Below, piece by piece: positions 42,301 through 54,300 of a DNA stretch of 64,000 nt; the stretch's first letter is position 1; each line of letters starts with the position of its first letter. The notes beneath the pieces were generated by a model. It had not been told where the DNA came from, did no database searches, and worked only from the letters and a program-made list of their open reading frames with translations. This DNA comes from Mycteria americana (lineage: Eukaryota; Chordata; Aves; Ciconiiformes; Ciconiidae), in contig NC_134367.1 of the NCBI RefSeq assembly GCF_035582795.1, positions 56,947,562 through 57,011,561 on the forward strand, read 5' to 3'. The position numbers were made by a program, and so were the translations under genes.

Positions 42301-45300
42301 CCTTGTGCAAGCAGTGAAAAATAATTAAGAACTAAGTAATAATTGGAAAAACTTAGATAATAGCAAAAGCCTTTGATTTACATTTCATTCGCTATTACAT
42401 TTGCATGTAATACATACTTCATTTCTTATTAAAGGAAAAAAAAAAATTAAAGAAAAAAAATTAATACTTGCCGAAGATTTTCTGTCCATTTTATTTCCAA
42501 GTCACGAGCCATTCTGTCAACTTTGAACTTTTCCTCTTCTCTCATGGCAGCAATCATTGCCTCATGCTGTTGTCTCTCCTGATCTAGTTCTCCCTGCAAA
42601 CACAAACTTCACAATAGAGACTGATCAGCAGCAAAAAAGTATTTCAAACCTTAAATGAATGCATTTATAACAAAAATTTCAGTTACAACTGGCTCATAAA
42701 ACTTGAACTGTAACTTTTTTAGTGTGTGATTCCTAATTACACAATTAATGCCTATACATCTGCTGATATTTCTTATTTGTGGAAAAGAATTCTGCATTCC
42801 TACAAAACGCTATAAAAAGCAATTTTCCAATAAGTCATTCTAGAATTAATCTTTAAAATACTGTTACATTGAATCACAGAATAATTTATGTTGGAAAGAA
42901 CCTCAAAAGGTCATCGAGTCCTGTTTAGTGCAGGACCAACTTCAGAATTAGAGCAGGTTGCTTAGGTTCTTGTCACGCATGTTTTGGCCTTTTTTTTTTT
43001 TTTTTCCTTTTAAATCGGCAAATATTCATTATTTGGATTTCAAAGCTTGAGCTATCTGGATTTGATACAAAGTTCATGTATCTTCTTTCTGTTTCTTGAC
43101 TGGACTAACCTGGTAGAAACAGGCTTTCAGTCTGAACACAGAAAAAATTTAGAATTCATATCAATTTCTGTTCAAATTTTACCATACTAGAATAGTATTA
43201 GGTACTACCTAGAATCCATACTTACATGAATGTTTTTCAGCAGTGCTTGCTTCATTCATGAGAAACAAACACAGCCATGTAAATTTAAATTAAGACTTTT
43301 TAAAGTGAGAATTTTTCTGTAGGATTTTTTCATTTATATATTTCAAAATCTGTTAAGATAAATGTTATTGCCAGCAACCTGCTATATATGAATATTTAAA
43401 TGTTAGAATAGGTGAAGAGAGAAGAATGCAGTAGTTCACATGAACCCTTAGAGAAATTATAAAAAATACAGAGGAAGTTATAAACTGTAATAGGGTGCAC
43501 ATCTAATGACCACAGCTGAAAGAAATTAAAAAAAAACCAAACACAAACAACAAAACAAAGCAAAACCAAAAAAACCCACAACACCAATATCCTGTTTCAG
43601 GCTGTGTTTGTTAAAAAAATAACACCAGTACAAAAACAGATTCAGGGAAATTTTTTTTTTAATATTTGCTGCTCTACTTCAAATATTGCTGTGATCTTGT
43701 AAACGTACATTGTTTACTGAAGACAGAAAAAGGACAGGTTATACTTAGTATTAAAGTCAATGAGCTATTGACCGACAGTTCCAGTTCCATCTAAGCCAAC
43801 TAAAATGGCAATATATTTGTGCTTAGAAAAATTAATTGCTTCAATTGTATAAAGTGGTCACATTTTCTGGATGATAGTCTGCTATCTTTCAAGATATCAC
43901 AGCATATATCATCTTTAAACTATTTTTAAGCATCTTCTGAAATTCTAAATTTGTGCCTGAAATGAAGACTGTGCCCATTATTTGAGGAAAACATGGTATG
44001 TGTGCATACTGAAAAAAAAATAAAATTAAAAAGGTTTTGATAAATTCTAAAGCTAGTAAGCTCTGGATCTTGTTTTCAAGACATGAAACTGTCTGGAATA
44101 GCACTGGTGTAACACATATCCTGTGTTACAGTCTCATGAAAATTCTGTTAAGCCTCTGAAAAATCCGACTCTGGATATATTTTGTACAGACATACTTTGG
44201 CAGCTACAATTTATATTAACCACAGAAAGATGTGCTTGCAGCCATACCCATTAAATACTGACAGCGTTCTTTTGAAAACAAACCAACAAAAAACCAAAAA
44301 ACCCAACCAACCAACAAAAAAACCCCAAACTAACCCATCCTAGTTTTCCAGTTTTTGTTTTCCCTGCTTGAAATGAAAAGATAATTCTCTCTCTTAACGA
44401 AGCCATATGAAGCTCCTTCAATAATGTCTACACTGTAACACTTCTTGCCATTTTAAAAACAAGACCAAAATTACTGTGACTGTAGTTTGCATGATTTATT
44501 CTCCAACATTATGGTTACCTCAACACTATACAATGAATCTGTGGTCTCTCGCAGTCTTGCTCTAGTTAATTCTAGTTCTTTTTGGAGTATTTCCTGAGCT
44601 TCTTGAAGACTGGAGATATGTCCTTCTGCAGTACCAAGGCCTTGTTCACTTTTTCGTACTAGGTCTTGCAGACGACACACCTATGACATGCAAAAAAAAA
44701 AAAAAAAAAAAAGATGTAATTTACATAATTATTACTAATGGCAGCCAAGTGCATCCTCGTTTCATTTTCTTCCAGTGATTTCTAATTCCAGCCTAGACAA
44801 ATTTTTATTCGCACAGCCTGTTCTCCTTTAATATCACTTATTGTGCATTAAAAAACAAATTTCTGTAATATTATAAAAATCAAACAGGATTTTATTAATT
44901 AAATCCTAAAAATTAAAGGATTTTAAAAGAAAAAAAGAATCCAACTTACGTTTGAAGCATTTTGGCAAGGAAAGAGGTTACATAAATGTTCTGAAATTAC
45001 CTGTAATTTTACTGTGAGAAAGTATGTTTTATGCAAATTAAAATAATGAGAACCACTATTTCGAAATACATAAACACTAATCTAATGGATAAATTGACTT
45101 GTGCGAGGGTATACATTTCTTCTAATGGATAAATTAACTTGTGCTAGAGTATACATTTCTCTGTCTTCAGATTGCTACCTGTCCATAAATTAGCCCGTTT
45201 AAAGCTCAATCTAGTATCTGTAGAGTATAATGTGATTATTTCCCTAACTGCTATGCAACAATACACTTTTCTCTGCCTGTTTGTGCTTCAGCTCCCCATC

Positions 45301-48300
45301 TGTAAAATGATGATACTTCTTTGCTTCAAGTAAGAATATTAGAGACTGAACATTGTTCACCAGCTATAGGAAAGGAAAAACTTTTTAAATATGTAGGCTG
45401 GAAAAACAGAATAATGGGAGGCAGGGGGGGGCAAAGAAAAGCAGCTAATGGGAACTGAGGCTTCTGCAGAAGTAATCATGCCATTGCCTTTGTACATTGA
45501 GATAAATTCATTCACAATGGGACAAGAGTCCCAAGAAAACACTAACCTTTGGTTTGCAGGTATGAACAGGTAACAGTTATAACTACTTTTTCTGTTTGTT
45601 AGCATAATTATATGTAAATACTGTTAATGACACCCATATATATATATATATATGGGTGTATATATATATATATACACACGCCCACACACCCTCCCAGAAC
45701 TCTCTCCCTCTGTGTGCAACCCATGGAGTGTCTAAAAAGAGGGACTCCTCCTTTCCTCTCAGCAAGGAATCCCAAATTTCTTTGGCATGACAGATCTCAG
45801 AGAAAAACTAATGTAATCTTGGGTACTTGTCTATGTGCTCCTTTGCATTATATACAAACAACTAGTAATTCCCTACAAAGCGCTACTACCTGAAGGAGAA
45901 TCCCTACATTAAAAAATGCCCCTAAAACTGTATTGATACCCTCGAAGTGCACCGCTGTCTATGCATCTGGTAGTAGCACACCACTTTCAAAAAACATGAA
46001 CAGCAGTCCTGTAGATCTAAAGAATATGGAAACATTATGCAGGAATGCCACTCATAGGGCTTAGGTCTATTCTACTGATGACAAAGCAATGCTGGAGGCT
46101 GTTTAAAATGATCCTTAGTAATAGCATCAGAAATCCTTTGCATGGACATGGCCAGTCCTTAAACTACTCTGTCAAGTGACACAAATAAGGAGTCTTTCTC
46201 AAGGGTCTTGGCTGGTCAACAGTGAAAGGAAGCAAACCTATAGGGTAAACAGCCAGCCTCATCCTGGTATACATGTGAAAAAGTTAGTATCTTGACTTAA
46301 CCAGAACTCCCCCAAAAATTCTCTGGCAAGTATTTAAGATTACAGTGTTCTTAAATAGCTTGGTAGTAGGAATGAACCTAATGAGGCTTGAATCTTCCTC
46401 ATCCTTTAGCTAAGATAACAGCTATCAAAAAGTCTGTCAAAGAGAAAAGAGGATGGCATGGGTTCAAAACCAGCTTTCTCAGCAGGGAAGCTAGAACTAA
46501 GCTAACATCAGCAGAAAGTAATAAATATATGCCTACTGTTAAATGACATCTGTAACAAACAAAAAAGGAAGCAGCAGTAGAAATGCAAGAGCTAAGCTAA
46601 AGATGTGCTAGACATTTCACAGGGAAGTTTCTTCCAGGTCAGTGAAGACATTGAGAAACTCTTGTCAGTTGTCAATAGAGATCTAAGAGTAAGCTGTGGT
46701 TGCAAGCGAAGCACTTGTCTCATGTACTTAAGATAAACATAGTAACAAAATAAAACTTACCGTCTCTGTACTACACAGAGTAGATTTAGAGACCACCCGG
46801 AATTTATTGCCTGTACACTTCCTCTCATTCTCTCAATATGCAAAATACACTGTATTACATTTATCCTGGCATAAGAAAGTATATAAGCTCAACTACTAAA
46901 TAGCAGCTGGCCCTAATTCCTTAGTTTAGTTTATGTTAGAGTTACCTATTCCTTAGCCATGCCTCTATTTTCTTAATTCAGTGTGCTGATGAATTTTCCA
47001 AGCCTGAACTTGATAAGAGTTAGATAATGAAAACTCATTCTTAAAACATTTGAAGTTATTTCCTTCAAAGAAGGAGCAAGTTTATTACTCATGAACCCAA
47101 GAGAAGTTGATAAAGAGTAAATAAATTAAAACCTACAGTGTTGAATGACAATAGAACGACAATAGTGCTCTCCTCAGATCTAATCCAGCAACAAGGGAAG
47201 TTAACATACAACAGACAAGTTAAAGCTAAAAAGAAATAACAAAGCTTTCTGTAATTTTGAAAGGAAAAATAAATCCGTGTATGATTTTGTTAACATATGT
47301 AACAAATACATCACATTTTCATTAATTTGAATGTAGGTAAGCATACTATTAAGAGAGCAAGAGCAGTTCCAGCTTCAATTTACACCTTCTCCAAGGTCTG
47401 AAGTACTGGCAAAGGCACTCGCAACTATCAGAAAGAAGTACAGTCTCCTGCTTACCAGGTACTTACGACTGACTGATCAGCAGTGCTGCTGAGCTCTAAA
47501 GACGGTAGGTTCAACTACTCCGGTAGTATGGATTATCTGGGGTTTGTATATACACACCTGATAGGTACTACTCTGAAATTATATATTAATGTATTAAATA
47601 TAGTAATTTGTACTTTCAGAATATATACTTCAATATATAATAATTTAATACATTAATATGTATATTAATATAACGATGTACTGATATATTAATATTATAT
47701 ATTTAAACATATAATAATATATACTTTAATATAATAATAATTTAATATATAATTTCAGAAGGGCAATCTTTCCCATTTATTAAAAAGAAGCAGTTTTGTT
47801 CTAAAGCAAGTTTAACATTTGTGCAAATTGCAAGCCACCAGAATTAGACAAACACCTGCCACCTCCAGAACTTGCACGGTATAGAAAATGGTAACGAAAA
47901 GTACCACTGCAAAAAAGTACTTAAATTCATGCTTAAGTCTGTCTTAAAGCACACACTGAAATCATACGTATGGCCTGTTGAACAATGAAGCTGATGAATT
48001 ATTTTCTTGAAACAAGGCAAAAGTTTCACTCAAAAATGGATTGATGTTTTTGATATCAGTAAGAATATATTTCTAATTTAGAAATATTATATAATGAAAA
48101 AGTAACGATTTCAAACTAAAAAAATTAGAACTGTATCGAGATACGATACATTTGCATATACCAAAACACTGCAAATAATTTGGGTCTTACTATAAATACT
48201 TAATGTCACCTTTTGATGGAAATACATGAAGATCATCTGCAAGTCAGGAAGCTGACCAGAATTTACAACATGTTAATTGTAAACAAATATGAGTTTAAAT

Positions 48301-51300
48301 ACAGTTAGTTTTCCCTTTGTCTCCTGATGTATTTTGTGTAGAGGTCTACCTAGTGAGAAAATAAGCAGAGTTAAAAAAAGAAAGGCTGTTTATGTCAACT
48401 GTTTTGTACCCCCACCTCTTTTGCTTTGTTAATTTTGTAAAGGACAATAAAATCAGTGCTCAGAAGCACTCAAGTAATTTATCATGTTTGAAGACTACCC
48501 TGCTTTAAACAGAAATGAGGCACTGACCAGTGTAGTCCTAGCTCTATACTGGACTATAAGCACAAGATCGTTATTGATGAAATGTGGTCTAGTGCACAGG
48601 ACCATTAGCTGATACAGTGAAGTTAACCCTTGCCTCCTGATTGGCAGAAGTCAGTTTTGTTGTCAGCTCTTCCTTCAGGTTTTCCAGCTGCTGTCGGAGC
48701 TGATTCTTATCATCCTCCAAATGCAGTTTCTCCTTCTCAAACTGCTGCTCCAACTCCTTCAGAAATAAGGAGGATGGAAGAAACATTAAATACTTCCCAT
48801 ACAGTCATCGCAAAGTACAGGTACATCACATGAAAATTATTCCTCCTGGCATAAATATTCCTGATCTCAACCAAGAATTGTCCTTTCCTTAAAGTGTTAA
48901 AACATGAACATTTATTTCCTTTTACAATGGATGCCTTATTTTTTCAGTTCACTTTCTAAACTAACATGCTTGATTAATCACAAAATAAAGAAAAAGAGGA
49001 CCTTCTTCTCAATTACTACTTTCACTTTGCACTTAATCATCAAAACCATTAAAACTATATCTACTTTCACAGTTTTTCAATCTGAGTTGACAGAATGCAG
49101 AAGTTTTCACTTTTTATAAAATTACACTGATAATATGCTTATCCTACAGCCTTTACCCATCTATCTACTACACGTAATCCCCACAGAAAATAGTAAAGCT
49201 TAAAATTCAGACTGAGCATTGGGAAGTTTTGCAGGCTGTTACAATAAATGAAAAAAAGCTCCACACCATATCTATAAAATTTATGCAGAACCAAAAGAAA
49301 TCAACAATTAGTCTTCAAGTTCAACTATATGGAAAGAATCAAGTAACACCTCTGTTTTCATCTGATCTCTGTGGAGTAATAGCCAAATTCTGAAAACAAC
49401 TCTGTTGGATGAATTTTATTTCTCTTACATGAGCCTATGTTGTATATGTATTTGTTAGAAACTTTTTTCTTTTAAGGAAAACTATAAATGTATGCTTCAG
49501 CTTTATTAATATTCAGAATATATTTTCAGAAGAATAATTTCTGTCACAAAATACTTAACATGAAACATGTTAAAATTAAGAGCTTTCTTATATAGTCCAG
49601 TGGAATATACTATATAATTTATTATACCACAAAGTCTTCTTGAAGAAAACTAAGGTTGCCAGGTAAGGTGCTCCACAGCCAGGTAATACAAGACTTCAAG
49701 GTTTTCTATGCAGCTACAGAGGCTCCTTTATTAACACCCTCCTCGGGGTTCAGCTGTAATGCAAGGCTTAGCATCGATTCAGTGCCTCTGTGTAGCCCTA
49801 GGCTCAGATTTCTGAGAAATCAATAACATCTCAGAAACAGCTGTGAAAATACATAGACCAGAACCATGCACAAAACAAAAAGTACAACTGCAGGCACTGG
49901 TAAGATTGCAGAAACAGGGAGAGTTAAGAGCTCAAGAATTCAAGAGGAAAAAGACTGTCATGAAAAGGTATAAAACTCTAAGGAAAACCACGGAGCTGGA
50001 AGACAGCAACTTGGTGTCATCCAGCCCATTCCAAGAAGCAATGGAGGCCAACCCTTCCTCATCCAAAAACAGAGACTCTGCAGGTGTTTTGCTGGGGGTG
50101 GTAAGCACATTAAGCTTAGTAGCTTGTTAGTTCTAGCACTCCATTAGGGTGTGCAATAGGCAATAAATGATTTGTATATAAACTCCTTGCACAATCTCTT
50201 TATTCACGGTAGAAGTTGGACAGAGTGAAAAAACCAGAGGGTTACACTTTCAATAATACATTGCTGTACAACGTAACTCAACAAGTGCATGTTTTGTTCA
50301 CCAGGCCCAGATCAACCACTATGTGGGACAACTGATGCTTGCTAAATGAGACTTGCTCAGTTTTTCTTGTTCGCACTGTGAAGTCTGCTGTCTGCAAAAT
50401 TTCACCAGTGCTATTCAGACCCTATTCTGATAACTGAGTAATTAGTTCTTTCATGATGCTTGTCAGTACAGCTGTGCAGTACTGCAAAATTATTAGCAGC
50501 TCTATTTTCATAATCCTCCTATGAACTGATGCCGTTTTTAAAGCTCATTTTATAGATGGAAGAATTGAAGAAAAGAGATATATTCAAGCCGTTTGAGTCC
50601 TATTCTTATTCTTTAGAATTCTTTTCTGTTCCATTTTTTTCAAAGATTTCCAAACCCCAGATGCCTTTCCCAGTCTTCCAGTCCCAATATATCCTCATGT
50701 CCTCTATCCCAAGGCTCCTCATACCATGCTTCTTCCTCATACTAAATTCAACTCTTCTCCGCATTTGAGATTGACTGTTTCTTCCTTGAATTACTCAGAC
50801 AACACAACATGTGCTTAGTGAGACAGGTTTGACAGAGGAGACAGTATACTTATTAAGATTTACTGAGATCTCAACCATGACATCTTTTCATAGTGAATTT
50901 TCCCTTGCTAAAATCAAGTTTCACGCTTCTCACATTCATAGAGCTGTTCTCTATTTTAACTAATTTAATGATTTAAGAACAAACATTTTATAGTATCCTT
51001 TGTTTTATTCTCTACATTATTTTAATAACAAACAACAGAAAAGACAAAAAGAACCCCACATCTTACTGAAATAAAGGGAAAATATTCCCAGAATCCTTTG
51101 AGTGACATTGTTTTAATAACAGTCATGTTTAAAGTTACAAAGAAAGTAAACCTGAAAGATCAGATGCATGTCTGTCTCAGAGAACTACTTCCATTACTGG
51201 GAGACATGAAAAAATCTTTGGGATTTATGCAAAATAATTACCAAAAAAAAAAAAAAAAAATCAGTCTAAGATGCACATCACTAACTACAACTGTGTTTCT

Positions 51301-54300
51301 TGGTATATTTCCTGTGAACACACCACAAGAGCATAACAAAGCCTTAAATTAAACAATTAATATTTAACCTGTATTTACTGTATAAGGCAAAATTTGTGTA
51401 TAATGTACATACAATCAGATTAGGAAATAATAATTCAAAATTGGTCCTCTCATTTATCCCAACAAAGAAAAGGCCAATTTTGTCAAACAAAAAAGCCTTT
51501 CAGTTTCAGGATTCCACTAAAAGGTAAATGAATAGTTGATATACAGTTAGCATAATTTTATGATGTAAGTTAGGAATGGCTGTTGTTGTCTTCTGAGTAC
51601 ACATATAGTCAAGTACTAATATACTATCTTTTTGTACTTCTGGATTGTTTATGAAAATTTTAAATAAATATTAGAGTAACATAATCTTTCATCTCCTTCA
51701 GAAGAACTGATCTTGAGTGATATACCAGCCTTTCTGAATATGGGTCACAAAACCTAGAAAACCACACCTACTATGCTCGAAAATAAAGTTGTATCAAGTT
51801 GAGAATTTCTCTTCTGTATGCAGACAAATGACAGTACCAATGCTCTTTTTTTTTTTGGCAAGATATATGTTATTTTAACAGAGGCTGAGCAGTTTCTTCA
51901 GAGAGGCACAGCAGACCCGCAGGTAACTCCAAATAAAACTTGCCATACAACAAAACCACGCAGTACAGGGTTCAAACTCTAACATTTGCTTTTTGTAACA
52001 TGTTTGATTATTAAGAAAGCACAAACCTACCATCTGCAGTTTTTTCTTATCCTTATTAGCATTACTGTGTGCAGCCTCAATTGCAGTATGGTGTTTCCAT
52101 GCCAATTCTTCTAAGGTCTTAGAATGAGCCTCCTTTAACTGTGCAGCCTCTCCTTCCAATCTTGCTTGCAATTTTACCAGCTCTTTCTCATAATATTCAC
52201 GTTGTGTCTCCCTTGCTTCATTTACTTTCTATAAAAGACAGAAAAATGCAATCATTTCTACTAAACAGTAAACAAAATCTGAAGAGTAAGAGGAAAAAAT
52301 ACAAAAAAGTTACTGATGAAATAAATCTACAGAAACTAACTTCCACATAAAACAAATTTAGGAAGCACTAAGCACTGACTAAATAATTCAATAACCAAAA
52401 AGGTAGTTTCAATATATCCATGCAAAGCAATATATCTATATTAAAATCTATTTTTTTCTCTATTTAATCTGGGGAAACAGCAATCAGGTATCAAGTCTAT
52501 AGAAAACTTCAGTTCAGTATTTTCAAACATGTTCAGCATGTTTTCAGAGAACAGCTTTTTAAATTGTTCTTTAACCATTTCACATTTCTTCTTACTGAGA
52601 CACTTTAGATACTAGGCATCTACACATGAGGTCATAAATTAAATGAAATTGTTAAAAGATGTCCAAAGCAGTCTGAACAACACCTAACCTGACTTCCCTC
52701 TACTCTCACTGTACACTCTACATTAGTCATTCTATGTTGCTATGTGAGATACACTTGGAACATACTACTACTGTTCTTAGTCCAGTCATATAAAACAAAA
52801 ATTAAAACAATCATTTTTTCTTAGAATTCTAGGTCTTTTGTTTTTATTCAACTAAAGCCAATAAGCTGTTTAACCTTCTCCAAGGCCAGAATTTGCTGCC
52901 TTTGGCGCTCATCCAGACTCTGTGTTTTGCTTTGTAGTAAGTTTCTTTCCTCTTCCAGTTGAGATAGTTTTTCTTTTAATCTAGACTTTTCTGATTCCAA
53001 ATCTCTGATTGTAACTTCTTGAGTCATTTGAGTAGCTTGAAGCATTCCAATGTGACCTAAAAACAAAACAGCTCTTTAAAACCTCACAGCATTGCTTTCA
53101 CATAATTAAACTACACATTCATACTTCAGTGATTTCTAGAAGTACAACTCTAGTGGAAGCTTTCACATGGATCTCCATTACCTTCACTGCAATGTTTACC
53201 TTTCCCTCCACTTCTCCCTTTTTTAGTTTTATTGTAAATGTCCAACAACAGTAGCCTGCTTGGTGCTGGGGCTCCTTTAGTTTCAATTTTCCTGATTCAA
53301 AGTTGCATACTGACTCCAAGAGAAAGCAGAGGTAGGCAACAGTATGAACACAGACATCTATCTCAAAGATCTTACCCCACCTAAAACTGCACATTTTTAC
53401 CCCACGATAAGCTACACAACACAAAGCAGAACCTTGAAGTCTAATGGTAAAGATGCTAGTGTTTTATCAAACTCATAATTTAACCAGCATGCTAGGTATA
53501 GCAGCTAAAGCTATGTAAAACTAACAGAATTACGCTTTGTTTATTTTGCCATTGGGATATGACTAAAAGATGTAACAGAACTCATTCTCTCCATAGTAAC
53601 CTAAAGGTTAGAGGCTTGCTTTTAATTTCTTTATATATATTAAAAAAAAAAAATCTACAAAGCTAGACAGTATAAACATCTGTCCTTCACATCACCAGTG
53701 GAAAAAAGTTTACGACTTCAGAAATTTTTGTCCTTGTTCTTCTTAATTTATATCTGTAATTCTTGAAAATATTATTACTAGTAAGTACTACTATACTTGA
53801 AATACTTCTAAAGCAGTGAAACTCCTGTTATTCTGGGAAAGACAGGAGGGGATAGAAGACTATTTTGGAAAAGAGGATGCTCCTAAATTTGTTCAACTGA
53901 AAGACAAGAGAGGGGATATTCTCTAACATCTTTGTAGAAGCATCATGAAGTTATACCTAAGCTGACATTCCATGTTGGAATGGATTCTTTTGATAGAAAT
54001 ACCCTATTATCTCTTTCATAAATTGCATGACCTAGACATGTTTGAAATATGCCTTATAAAAATTAGCATATGATAAAATGAAGTGGTAACTAAACAGACT
54101 TTCAAGGATTATACAGAGATCCTTAACAGTTTCACATGAAGAAAGCATCCAGATAAGAAAATACATTATTTACTCAGAATAAATATTTTATTATTTTTGC
54201 AGTCACAACTTCTAGGAGAGACCTTTTTCCCCCCACACTTTATTATAACCTTCAAAAACAACAGATTAGTTGAGTTTTAATAACAGAGTATTGCTTTTAA

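Larger units (their letters stand above)
42594..44518 (-). other. FAM184A intron 7
   Basis: 1.9 kb containing a CR1 3' tail (42.87-42.98 kb), a T run at about 42,990-43,005, and an A/C-rich low-complexity tract (about 43,530-43,590; another at 44,278-44,335). No gene-like sequence. Confidence 0.7.
44681..48633 (-). other. FAM184A intron 6 (apparent GC-AG intron)
   Basis: 3.95 kb. On the gene strand it begins gcaagg and ends GTCATAG. It contains an A run of over 20 bases next to exon 7, the 40-bp tandem duplication (45.08 kb), a MIR-like scrap (45.28 kb), the AT palindrome (45.63 kb) and an AT-rich block (47.57-47.76 kb). No gene-like open frame. Confidence 0.7.
48757..52030 (-). other. FAM184A intron 5
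   Basis: 3.3 kb. It holds an unexplained G+C-richer island at 49.66-50.22 kb with a 95-codon open frame, a MIR-like scrap at 50.54 kb, and an A run at 51,242-51,260. Otherwise A+T-rich with nothing recognisable. Confidence 0.65.

Noticed and set aside
53119..53424. 101-codon minus-strand frame upstream of exon 4
   Set aside because: Intronic, no similarity, no matching splice sites with correct phase.
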